Positions 1 through 12,200 of a stretch of DNA of 13,632 nucleotides are shown here, in pieces. Under the pieces are notes generated by a model. That model worked only from the letters and a program-made list of their open reading frames with translations. It was not told where the DNA came from and did not search any database. A program made the position numbers and the translations under genes. The stretch's first letter is position 1, and each line of letters opens with the position of its first letter. Source of the stretch: Tetmemena sp. SeJ-2015 (taxonomy: Eukaryota > Ciliophora > Spirotrichea > Sporadotrichida > Oxytrichidae); NCBI GenBank assembly GCA_027382625.1, contig JAJKFJ010024536.1, positions 1-13,632 on the forward strand. The letters are read 5' to 3'.

Positions 1-1
1 T

Positions 2-227
2 TATTGATTAGAGTTTTATAAGACAGACTCAATTGATAAACCATTAAAGTTTAGATCTCCTTTTCCCATCTTTAGTAATTCAAGCAAAGAACTCCCGATA
101 GCAAATTATGTTTTTAAAGTATAATTCTAGGAATACATTAACGCATTTCTTGAAAAATAACCAAAATTAAGGAGTGTTTTCTCAAAAAACGAATGAATTC
201 AAGTCTAAGAATTCAATAAAATTTACA
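2..227 (+). CDS. Exon 1 of window (partial)
   Basis: The exon is open from the left edge in frame 2, about 75 codons. The protein is rich in Ser, Lys, Phe and Asn, with a plausible helical stretch (NAFLEKQPKLRSVFSKNEW). First codon positions are clearly G-rich (about 14 of 75). TGA at 194 lies in frame and reads as Trp in KNEWIQV; TGA at 5 also reads as Trp. The donor GT is at 228. The upstream part of the gene is missing. No domain is recognised. Confidence 0.6.
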
Positions 228-3200
228 GTATATAGTTATTTTTATTTTTTTTCTATCACAATTTGAAGACTCTGAGACAGAAACTGGCCAAAATAATTAC
301 AACAGATTTGATTTAGCATCTCCTTAGATGCTCAAATCTATGGTTAATTTAAGCAATTTATTTTTAGATATCTTCAGTGTGAATTACTATTTTACCACAA
401 AAATATTTATTAATTTATTGTTAATTGTTTAATCAAGTTATAAATGCTTGAAACACAAAGTAACATGCATAAAGATTCGTCACATGCTACTGTCGAGGAT
501 AAGGTTGTGTTCCCCAAATTTATTTATTTTAATATTTCTGGCTTCTTAAAGCAACATTCTTTAAATCAAAGATCTAACTATCAATGATGGCCCACCTAAT
601 CTCACTCATAAATAATCTTTTGCATAATAATTTATTTTTTATTGGCATACTAAGTAAAAATTTGTTTTATTTTGAATTTTTTCATATTAAAAAGTAAATT
701 TATCAATATTTTGCATTCTCATAGATCAGAGACTTAATACAAAATTCCTCAACAAGATATTAAAAATATATTTTTGTTTTAGCTGAAACTTCATCTCTAT
801 CTACAAGAAAATAGGATGATCTCATACCCATTGAGAGATTTTAATTTTCAAAATACCAAGGAATAGCCAATTAGCCCAAATCTGCAGGAGTTGGAGTCAA
901 GTAAGTTATCCAGTCCGCTAAATTTTTTGTAGAGATAAAACTTTGAAAATGCAGAATACATACAGCTTTTTTTTAAGTTCTGGAAAAGACGATCAATCAC
1001 CGCAAAGCGCTATGCAACAAATCCAAGATAGATTTCTATAGAGAGGCATGAAAAATTAAAAGACTCTTTTAGAGAAAGTTATAGGCTCTGCCTTCGAAGA
1101 GGAAGATATCACTTCTATATATAAAAGTAAGGTTTATATAAGTAATTATGTTTTATGAAGAATACCAGTTCTTACAAGACATCAACAAGGATGATATAAT
1201 TTTTAATTAATATCTTTAAATTTAATAAAATTTTATTCCTATCTATTTGATAAAATGACTCGAAATTCAATAAATTTTAGTTTCAGTTTTATATGTTCAG
1301 CCTCAATTAAAAAAATAATTTTCAGTTTGCTTCTGTAAAGCCTGGACGAACGAGGGCATTTTGTAAGATTCTATGCTAAATGTGGGTTATGTAAGTTCTA
1401 CTTGTAGGCCTAGTATTGCTATAACTATTTAAAGGTAATTTTACAGTTGTATTAAATATGGAACGTTCTTGGCAAACATGACAATTATAGATGATTTTGA
1501 AGCCACTTCTAAAGAGTTCAGTAGATAGACTAAAAACATTGGTTTCTTACAGTAAACCTTACTTTTTAGCCATTAGTGTTTATCGGGGCTTAAATCAATA
1601 TAAATACCTCATTAAGATACTTGGATTTCTAATATCAAACTATTTAATAAAATCTAATTCATCTTATTTGCAATCACCATTTTTAAATTTTAGATAATAG
1701 TGCTAAAAAGAAGTCTATATTTTTAATGAGCATGAGAAAAGAATAAAAGCCATGCAACCTAAATATCAAGCAAAGATAAAGGATATAAAAATATATATCT
1801 TTAAAAAACAACTCAATATATATTTCTCTAAATATAAGTAAGAAAAAGAATAAGAGAAGCATTATGAGACAAGAAAACTATCAATTCTATTCATTTTAAA
1901 CTTGGAATTATCAACCAAGACTTTCAGATCATTTTAATATTATTTTATCAAAAGCAGATTCTTAAAGAAGTGGGAATTCTTCACACTCGATTAGCATATT
2001 AACCTAAAACTAATAAATTAATTTGCTCCCATAAAAATTTAGCATGAATCCTTCTCTCAGATAAGGTTCTCAAAATAGCTTAGCCTATGGTTAAAAAGAT
2101 TAGGCTGATAACCTCATAGCTATTATTTTTTGATTCAGATTTTAGTTCATACCCAAGTATAAAAAGAAAAGAGCATCTCTCAAATCTCCTAAGCCATCAT
2201 TTAATTATAGTTAGTTAATCATATTTCGCAAAGAATATGAACCAATATAGAAAGAGCAGTGAGAGAACCTCTGATTATTCTGAAGACGAATTAAACACGG
2301 AGAGTTATTATAGAATATTTTCTATTTTTTATTTAATTTTCAAAGATGTAATTAATAATTGATTATATTTTAATATTCAAAATCAGAAAAGATTAAAAGA
2401 AGAATAATTATAAGATTTTTCATTTATAATTAAAGGGACGGAATTATATCACTTAAAAAGATATACTAAATATTTTCTATATTAAAATTATTTTTATCAC
2501 ATATTTGAATTAAAGGAAGAAAGTTAATATAAAAAGAACTCCTCTTTATATCTTTTAAATTCATAATTATTAATTATAATTTCCTCTAAATTAATTGCAA
2601 TAGTTTGAACTAAATGAAGTAAGGATGAAAAGTATGTCGATTAAACTTAACGGTACTTGGACCAAAGAACAGAATTATTCTATCAAGCTCCTAAATAAAG
2701 ATATTGAAACAAAGTAGGTTTTCATTCTTTCATTATGAATTATATATTTATTGAGAGACAAGAGTAAGTAGAAAACGATATTCCAAAAGCTTTAATCAAG
2801 CCTTTTGACATAATCGATTACGAAAACTCTCCTCGAAAGCATTCTGTTGATAAAAAATTATATTTTTGTTTTTTTTTAATTTAATGATCAAAGAAATCAT
2901 TTTATAAAGGTTCAAAACAATCCTGACTTTAAAGAGCCCATGACTCCATATTTTTATTAAACCCCTTAGGCATTTAGATAGCATAATTCGGGAAATCTAA
3001 TTGCTCATTATATAAGTAATCATATTATGAAAAAAACTTTCTCAAGGAGGAAACTCAAATTAGCAGTAAAAAAGGAAAAGGCATCCCTTATTGCCTCCAT
3101 AGCCAGTTGAAATTTATTTAAGTAGAGCCTCGAACTTCTCTTCCGAGATTTAATAGAAAAAGCCAAGGGTTGAATTAAACTGCACTCTCAGGTAAGATTC

Positions 3201-6200
3201 CCCTCCCCTAAACTGGAGCAAGAACTTCCACAAATAAGAATAATGGACACCATTAGGAAAAGAGAATGAGTTTGGACAATTTTGTCTATTTTAAAAGAGA
3301 TAATTTTTTAATAAGATGAGTATGCCAAGATAAAGCATGGATAAGTTCTCTAAAAAGTACGAAGACTTAATTTATTTTATGATAACTTTGGCGATTACCT
3401 CAAGAAACATGACTAAGTCATTTCCAGGAAGTTAAATAATGATATGGCTATCTAATCCTCAGCTCGTAAGGAAGAAAGAAAGTCACTTCCTCCATTTATT
3501 AGTTATTCCAAAGACTTTCAATAAGTAAAGAAAAGAAAGGAATCTCAGAAGTAGTTGGTGACTGCAATAAAGTCCTCTAAAATTAAATTATTTGTTCAAA
3601 GCCATAAAAGAGCAGACATCGATCTTAGTAGATGAATAACTCATAATAAATTTAGAATTATTTTTTTATTCCTCAGAACAGCAGATGGATGAAATAATTT
3701 AAAACATAGATCCTCTTTAGTTGAATAGTAGTTTTTAATATAGTATATAAGTTTTGACAGCTTGAAAAGTGAGACTGATCTTGATTCTGATATGGATGGG
3801 GGTGAGATAGGAGGTCATATATCTTCTAATCAGAGAGAAGTCTCAGAAATTTTCAATAAAAGTTTAACTTTTTATATCTTAAATAATTTTACATCGTAAA
3901 ATTTGTTTGATAGTTGTTAAAACTTATTTATTTGTCTTTCTTTAAATTAGAGTAGTAAGATACAATATTTTTTTAATACAAAATTATGCATTGTTAATAG
4001 GGAAGCCATATCTATTTAAAGAGAAATTATTAAAAATTTGAAGTAGAATGCCAGTTCTTTATAACTTAAATTTATTAAAATTTGATATTAGTTTTGAATA
4101 TAATGAATTGAAATATATTTCTAATACTAATATTTTTAAGACATAATATTAAAGTTTAGTGAGAGAGGACCCAACAGAACAGGCTAAACTTGCATAAGCT
4201 GCTGCTAAGTAAAAATTACAAACTCCATAGTTTTTGTGGGAAAGAGTTACTAGAGAATAACCTCCAAAGTCGACAACTAAATTAAATTAATTGCTGTAAT
4301 ATTTAACTGTATTGAAGTCTTTAAAATTTATTATTCTTAACTTACTCTTAAAATTATAAATCAATCTAAAAGTTTATCGAAGAAGGAAGGAGAAAAGAAT
4401 ATAATTTTTTAGCAATGTAAATATAATTATTCCAAATAACTAGCAAATATTACAGTACTAATTAATAAAACAGACTCATCCTAATGTATAAGGGAAGAGA
4501 AAAATAAAATATGTATATAGCTTTAAAATTAAGAAATAATGATAGATTAATTCTTAGATTAATATTGAGATTCTTAATTAAAAACATCTCATTATTATAA
4601 ACTAAAGTACAGGAAGAACTTAAGGCAGTTTCTACAAATGAAAAAACCAATTTACCAGGTACACATAAAATAGAGGCTTGGGAATGGCAAGGGCTTTATT
4701 TAATAATTTTAATTGTTGACTTGAAAACTATAGGCATCGTTAAATTTTACTTTTATATAGCGAAACAAAGTCTCTTCACAATAAAAGCTAGAGTAATTAA
4801 AGTAAGCCTCAATCTGAAAGATCTATATCCCTTATCATTCCAGATACTTCGGGTATTTTCAAGTAAAAGAAAAGTTAAGAAGCGAGTAGACCCCAAGTTG
4901 AAGTAACGAAAGAGTAGAGTTCATACTCTGACTTAGATAAAGCAAGTAGGTCTATAGAAAGTAATGATAATAAATTAGGCACTGCATCTTTGAATTAACT
5001 TTAATATCATTAAATATGAATTAGGATGAATCTAATTTCGAAGGAATAACACACATCTAGCAAAGCTTCTCTAAATAAATATTTTGTGATTGCTCTTCTC
5101 TATTTTGCTTAATGTTATTTTATTAGCCATGACATTTTCAATTCCACGCATAGAAGTTTTCTTGATAAGAATACTTCAACTAAATAACCTTTGCCCATAG
5201 CATTGATTAACCAAGGAATAACAACTGATGGCAGAAAACAAAAATCTTACAGCTAGTACAGAAAGAGCTTATTACTGCCAGGGCTTGAGAGTAATGACAA
5301 ATAATAATCATCCTCCTCTTCTTCATCGGCAAATAAGAAATAGTTTCTTAATTAGAATGAGTTTGGAATTATGCCGCATAGCAGTATGATGTCGATGTTG
5401 AATAACAGTAACTTGATTGGTGCTGAAGAGGAAGAAATCAAGATAGATCAAATCATTTTTAAATTTCTTTTGCTGAAGATAGACGATGATATAGATGCTA
5501 ACGTCCAAAAAGTGAAGAGATAATTTTAGACTTAAAATAAGAGTTCAAGCTAATCTGAACTTGGAGATTTGCTTAGCAACGAAGATTTGTTCATATCCGC
5601 GCTCAAGGGAGACTATGAATTAAAGGATATAGTTTACTTCAATAGTAACATGAGTATCATAAAAATTAATTGCCACAATTTCTTCTTTTGTCTTTTTATT
5701 TCTTTCATAACATTCACATTTATTGTTAATTAAAATAGTTGGTAGTTTTATTTTTAAAAATTGCTTCAAGCTTAATGGAAACATTTAAAGTATTTGAGGA
5801 GCTGACTCTACTTCACAGCTTGTAAAAGGAGGGTATATCTTAGGCCATCTAAAAGTAAAAAGACATGTTGAAAAAGTAGGATTTAATAGATCTTGAATTA
5901 GATAAAACTCTTGAGCTAGCATTAAGATTGCAAGTAACAGGACTTAATAAAAAAAGGATCAGCAAAATCAAATTAATTTTCAAAGATACCCACTAAGGCG
6001 CATCTGATGATAGAGGTACTCAAATCAATCATAAAAAAAGATCAGGAGAAGTGGATTGCTCAAGTGAGGAAGCAAAATTCTTAGAAAATATCCAAAGTGT
6101 GCCGATATCTGAAGATTTTTACATTGAAAATTTTGAAATTTGATTCTTTGAAAGTTGTATCATTATAATTTACTTTTAAAAAGAAGGACAAAAATAATTT

Positions 6201-9200
6201 GGAATTACTTTTTCCTATCTTCTAACTTATAAATGATGACTGATCTTATTGTGACTTTTATATCGGATAATTTAAATCTATTTTTAAAACTTGCTTAATA
6301 TATCTGATGGCATCCTCATTTAAGGACTTTGTAAACACTGCCTACTTTATTGTGGGATACCCGATTAAGTAATCACATATTTTTCTTCTCAAATTCATTA
6401 AGGTTAACAGTGATACTTTTCAAGAGTCTGATTATCATTTACAAACTGATTCAAGCTCTGCACTTGCATTACTATTTAAACCAAAGAAAATGGCTTACTA
6501 ATGAGACTGCACTTTTTGCAATCTACATCATTTAAAAGAATTTAATTCATCATTTACTTTTATCATTGAGGTAAATTTGAATTTGATACGAATAATGAGC
6601 CTTTTAATGGCTTTTGACCCCTATAATTTAAGACTGAATGATTGTTATAGATGATAGTTATAATGATTTTCGACTTGGGATAGCGTTACATCCTCATGCT
6701 ATACTTCATAATGCTAGTCTCAAACTACTCCATGTTTTATGTATTCATCATTCTTCAAGAGAAGGCTGCTTCTCTCGAAAGCAAAATAAATGGATTAGGT
6801 CAGGCTAACTTAGAGCCACTCCTTTATCACAGCGCATAAAGCTAAATTCAAAATCATTAGCCCTAAGTTGACTCCAATCTTTCTAAGAGAAGAGAATCAA
6901 ATGCAATTTCTTTGCTCATAAGCCCTAAAGTGGCTGCTCAGATCAAGTTTATAGTAAAATTGATTTTTAATAATTATTTACTGGGGATGCCTTTTAAAAT
7001 ACGTGGACGTAAGTAGAGCATTTAATTACTCCTTTTAATTTTTGATATCTTATATTTCCACTTAGGTCTATGTACTTTGTACTTTTGTTCCACATTTTAT
7101 TCCTGAGTGCTGTGGGAGTAGCTTTCACACCCTTACTAGAAGCTAACTGTGAAACTTCTCTTTATCGTAAACTTTATTTTCAATTAACTCTTATAGCCAA
7201 GAGTTTCTTATACCTATTTTTGTGCCAACTGAGCTTTAGCACCTTTATGATGATATACAACAGCAAACAACTTTTTTTCAAATATTTTGATGATTATTAA
7301 TTTATTTAAACTCTATTTTAGTCCAGAAACAAAAGAGTAGCTTCATCTACATTCCGAAAACAAACATCTGAAATGCTTCATGTACAAATTACTTATACTT
7401 TTCAATCCTTTTAGTCGACAAATCATTTTTATATACAAATTATCCCAATTTTCATGGCTTTAAAAAAACCTATTTGAGGCAAAAAAATTTTGATACAAAT
7501 TATAGAAAGTTTGCAAAAAAATTCCTTAATTTACTCATTAAATTCATTTTGAAAGCAAAATAAATACTGTCATAACAATTTTTTTTATTGATGTATCTAA
7601 ATCTAAGGATTTGCGAGAGGAAACCTTGCTGTGAGTATGATCCAATTAATTTGGGGAATGATAGGGTTCCTCGCAACTTAAGGTGAAGCAAACTTCTTAG
7701 AGTGCCAAACAGGTGGGCATAGGTGGACTAACTTAAATATGCTTGGTGATTTATTCCCAACTCTTCACGTTGCAGCAGTCATCATGCATGCTGTGATTAA
7801 AATAATCATTACTTTATTATTAAAATGATAGTCATTATAGTGTTCTACAGATTCCCACGAAGAATTCTTGTTGGAGAGGATGTCTAAGGCGTTTTTATTG
7901 ATAAAGAGATTATTAATGAGAGGGCCTTTCCTTAACCTGCTTCTCGAAAATTGACTTCGGATAATGAAAACATTTGACGAATTGGATCTATCCAAGTAGA
8001 TCATGCACATAGAATTACCTTAATTTGTTTAACCTTAATGAATCAAACACACTATATTCTCTAATTGGGCTAATATTAATCTTAGATATTAATTAAAGTT
8101 TTAAATTCTCTTCATAAATAGCGCAGACTTAACAAAGAAATAGCTTTTCCATTATTCAAACTCTTTAGTCGTCCCTCAGTCGTTGATCCCTCTGGCTGCA
8201 AAACATTTGGTTTCCTTTATCACTCATTATTTTAAGTTTTAATCTCATAAGTTCATTAAGTATAACATGACGCAAGTAAATCAAGACTAAGATTCAATTG
8301 CATTCCAATCTTAAAAAGGCTCAGCATTAAGTAAGAAGAAATTTTCATCTCTTAAATTTATTATTGTAGCCACATTAAATTAGAAATTTGAAATACTGGA
8401 AAAGCTAGCATTGCTTAATAAAAATTTCAACTAGAATGAGCAAGTAGATAGAATCTTCCAGATTATATACAAGGTAGTACAAAGTGCCCCTGAAGATAAG
8501 AATGGAAATTTGAAGGAGGATCTCTTGAAGCGACTTGAAAATCTGGTTTGGGCAAATTTCGATTGCCTCAAAAGATCACTAGTGCTTCTGCCAAAGTTGT
8601 CAATTCAAAGTTTCATGAAAGAGGATATTAAAGAGACACTTAAAGTAAGAAAAAATTCCAATAATTCTCGTTCAGGTTGCATACAATTCTGTGTTCCGAG
8701 TATATCAATACAAGCACCAGGAAAGAAAGAAATTGAAGGAAGATCAAAAGAACGATGGTGGAAGCTAGAAACAGGCTCAAAAGCAAGCATCCTTCTTTGA
8801 TCTAGTGTACAACTATTTCACAGATAATACAGAGGAAGAATCTAAGGAAGAGAAACTGGAAAAGCTTGAAATTGAAGCTATCGAAATTATTTCCAAGAGA
8901 GTATTACTAGAAGATAAAGAGGGAGATTACATGGATAACATTGAAGAAAAATTTGATGAGGTGGCTAGACAGTATTTAAGTAAATCCAAGAGTAGACTCA
9001 TCGAGCTAATAAACCTAGTGTGTTTATGTGTGAAGGAGAATTTAAACTAAGAAGAGGGAACACTATGCATGGCTTTCCTCGAACACTTAATTCGAAATTC
9101 TGATCAAAGTGTTGAGAACACTGAAAAGATATTAACTTAAGAGTTTTTTAATTTCCTTAAATATGGATAGAACTGCATCTATTGGTATCTTCATGTCTTA

Positions 9201-12200
9201 AAACAAAGCAAGTTGACCCTGAAGTTTTATCTAGGTCTTCATCTCAAGGAGAAGATAAAAAGTCTGATTACGAAGTTGTTTCCAACGACACCTCTCAAGA
9301 CTCGATAGATGTGTCCTCCTATATATCAAGTGACTTAGACATATTTGTGAAAGAGAAAGATCCAATTAAGCTTAAAGTAAACGAGTCAACTAATAAGCAT
9401 TTAATAATGAGCCTTCATTTGAGAATTAGCAAGAAATTGAGGATATAGAGACAAGAGAATAGTCACATCATCAGAGATATTCAGAGAATCGTTAATTCAG
9501 TGATATAATCAGAACTAACGAATAAGTGTCACGATGAAACTCAAACATTTGATGATATCATTTTCTTGAAAAGCGTTCATAACTTTTTACTAGACTTTCC
9601 CGATATCTTATAAATTATTGTATCATTAGATTCTCATACAAAAAATTAAATTAAGTCTATCTCTTTAATCCTGATATAATCTACAGACTTATAAAGCTGG
9701 ATATAATTTATCAATAATTAAATTTAAAAAAAAACTTCGGTCTATAAATTTTTACTAGAAAATTGAAGTAAAATTTAATTAAAATAACATTTAACTGACA
9801 AATTTAATGATAGACTATGTTATTCAATTTTTTCTTAAACTTCTTTTTTAAAAGTAATATTTAGGTAATTTAAATAAGAATAGTTATAATGAGGAGCTTT
9901 TCCAATAATATTACAGTATTATTTTTTATTTGAATCGGAACTTATCAAAAGTAAGGATAATTTTAGATTAATTGTACTAGGCTTTCCAAATTTTTGAGAT
10001 TAGTTCTATTACTCATTCTAAGTAGCACAGCTAAACGAATAAACGGAGATGATAAGCAACTTGAGTTAATTCAATAAAGACTAGCCCTATTTCAGACAGT
10101 TACTTTCTTAATAGCTTAGAATTCCTCAAAACTCCCTTATGACTAGATCACTCTTTCACTTTAATTTTTTAATAAAGCATTTACAAATACTTTCACTTGA
10201 GATTTTTTAGAAAATCCAAGTGCCTAATGTTGCTCAGAAAAATCAAGAAAAGATTTTGGAGCTCTCGATCCAAACAATTGAAAATCTTAACCTGGCTTTA
10301 CAAAGATAAATATTAGCTAGTGATGAGACCAAGCAAGACTTATGGTTTAAGATGATTGAAATCATTCAGGAAAAGATCCTATTTAATAACAGCTTAAAGA
10401 ACTATGAGATTGCATCCATATAATGCTTAAGTTGCATTAAGAACCTAGCACTCAGTCATCCATTCAACATAGAAAGGCAGAGTTTCAAGCAAGTAAGAAG
10501 ACTATTTGTGGAATATCTATTCCAAGAAACATTCGATAATCTAAACTCGTCAAGGAGATCAGTTGACTAGATTTCTCCATCCAAGGCAAGAGAAGAATAG
10601 AAGAATAATCAAAGATCACAAATGGAAATGTCCGAAAAAAGTGAAGAGCTCATTTCTGATCCAGATAAATTTGAGTAGCTTGGCGCTATATCCATCAATA
10701 ACCTATCCGATATTTTCATTTACTACATCTCTGTACTGCTTCAAGATTCAGATTTAAATAAAAATCATTGCTTAAAAAGTATAGAGATGTAATTCATTAA
10801 GCAGGAAATTCCCAAATTGCTGAAGACTCAGAGTAAAAGCTATTCTCTTTTCTGTGGCTTAATTTGCTAAGAGTTCTTTTGCAGTTTGGAGAAAAATCTA
10901 GTAGCAAAAATTATTAAGCTCTTATTCATAGCGTGCATGATAATATCAGGAGGATCATAGAATTCTTGATTCAATAGGGAGTCTTAAGAGAAAATTTGGC
11001 TTACCACTTTTTCTATGATAGAATTAATTAATTTATCATCTAACTATAAATTTATCAATATGATAAACAATAATTCATAGACTTAAGTATGAATAGCTCC
11101 TTTATTTATATGTCTCTAAAATTCTTAAAATACAGACATGCAGAATCTGTGGAATAAATCTTGGGACATAGTAAGCGCCTTTTTCGTAGACATGAAATCT
11201 CAAGTTCTAGGCCAAGATTCAAGAAAATGAACTTAATTTCATATTTTAACGGTCAATGCGGTTTAAAATTCAAGAATTCTATTTTGATTAACTTATTTCT
11301 TCTCCTCATTTATACTAAGAGTTAAATAATTGCGTCTTAATTAATTATAAAAATGAGATCAATTACTTTTGGCCCGACAAGTTACTTTGAATCCAGCCTC
11401 ATTAGAGAATACGATGATGACGAAAATAATGAGACGTAAAACACTAATTAAATTTCCTAGGAGCGCAATTACTCTCAGTCTTATCAAAGCTATTCTTCTT
11501 CCGGCCAACTACGGCAGAATGAAGTCGTTTTTTATTCTGGAGACAACCTTTTCAGGGAAAGTTTGGTCGGCCACAAGGAGCTAGCGATGAAAAAGAATTG
11601 CAAATGCAAATTCGCATTAGATACAAATCGTACCTTCTAAAGCTATTGCTATGAGTTCTGTGGACTACTTAATATCCAATACAGTGATGTTAAATTTTTC
11701 ATAAAGAATAGGGAGGTGGCAATGAATCGACAAATAAGAAAGTCTTGCTTTATAGAGGTATATCACTAGTTGCAGCTTTAGAAATAGGATTTGAATTCCT
11801 TGAAGCTTGCTTATAGTGAGCTTTTAGAAAAAGGAGCATTTTCGGATAAAACCCTTCAAGAATATTCAAGCAAGATATTTTATCAATGTAGAATTGAATA
11901 TTAATTCTAGTAAATTTATAGATTTGTTATATCATTATTGCTTTCTTTAAGTCTAAATAGGATATATTCTTAGTAAGTCGTTGTGCTTTATAGCCATTTT
12001 TTATTCATTCAATATTTTCTTGTTTGTAGAAAATAATTATGATAATAGAGAATTTCGAGAAAAGAGAATAAATATTTCAGAGATAGAAAAAGTGAAGTCT
12101 AATAAATTTGAAAGACATAACCTCAAATAATAACCCCGGATTATAGAGAGCAATTATATAATGTTATAGAATATTAAAAAACATGATTGGTTCCTGGATA

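Noticed and set aside
1321..1420. Frame 1 peptide with CGLC, resembling a zinc ribbon.
   Set aside because: Frame 2 has more G-starting codons (about 13 against 8 of 60) and continues the flanking exon without a frame change. The CxxC is a shadow-frame coincidence.
8605..8790. Minus-strand standard-code reading of 61 codons, and the other minus-strand readings at 2796, 4462, 5323, 7500, 7765 and 12792.
   Set aside because: All overlap clear + strand coding or introns, are short, and show no domain or coding composition of their own.
9740..10003. Two tiny introns (9740-9758 and 9951-10003) needed if TGA is always a stop.
   Set aside because: Reading TGA as Trp gives one continuous, better protein in frame 2 through the same region, so these introns are probably artefacts of the wrong code.
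10933..10977. A 45 bp in-phase intron around TGA 10967.
   Set aside because: The stretch is not AT-rich like the other introns, has a weak donor (GTGCAT), and reads naturally as IACMIISGGSQNSWFNRES when TGA is Trp.
8100..11260. Inositol trisphosphate or ryanodine receptor (RIH domains plus channel).
   Set aside because: Helical repeats and membrane segments suggested it, but I saw no MIR domain, no GGGVGD-like pore and no zinc-finger C-terminus. The membrane part also lies in the middle rather than at the end.
11369..11584. Standard-code + strand readings at 11369 (71 codons), 13276 (81 codons) and 10563 (64 codons) as separate small proteins.
   Set aside because: They are in other frames of exons whose real frame is fixed by composition and continuity; the 13276 reading lies under the BTB protein's tail.
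11660..11780. Second complete BTB domain starting at YSDVKFFIKNREV.
   Set aside because: Only the first strand resembles BTB; the AHK motif and the following helices are missing.
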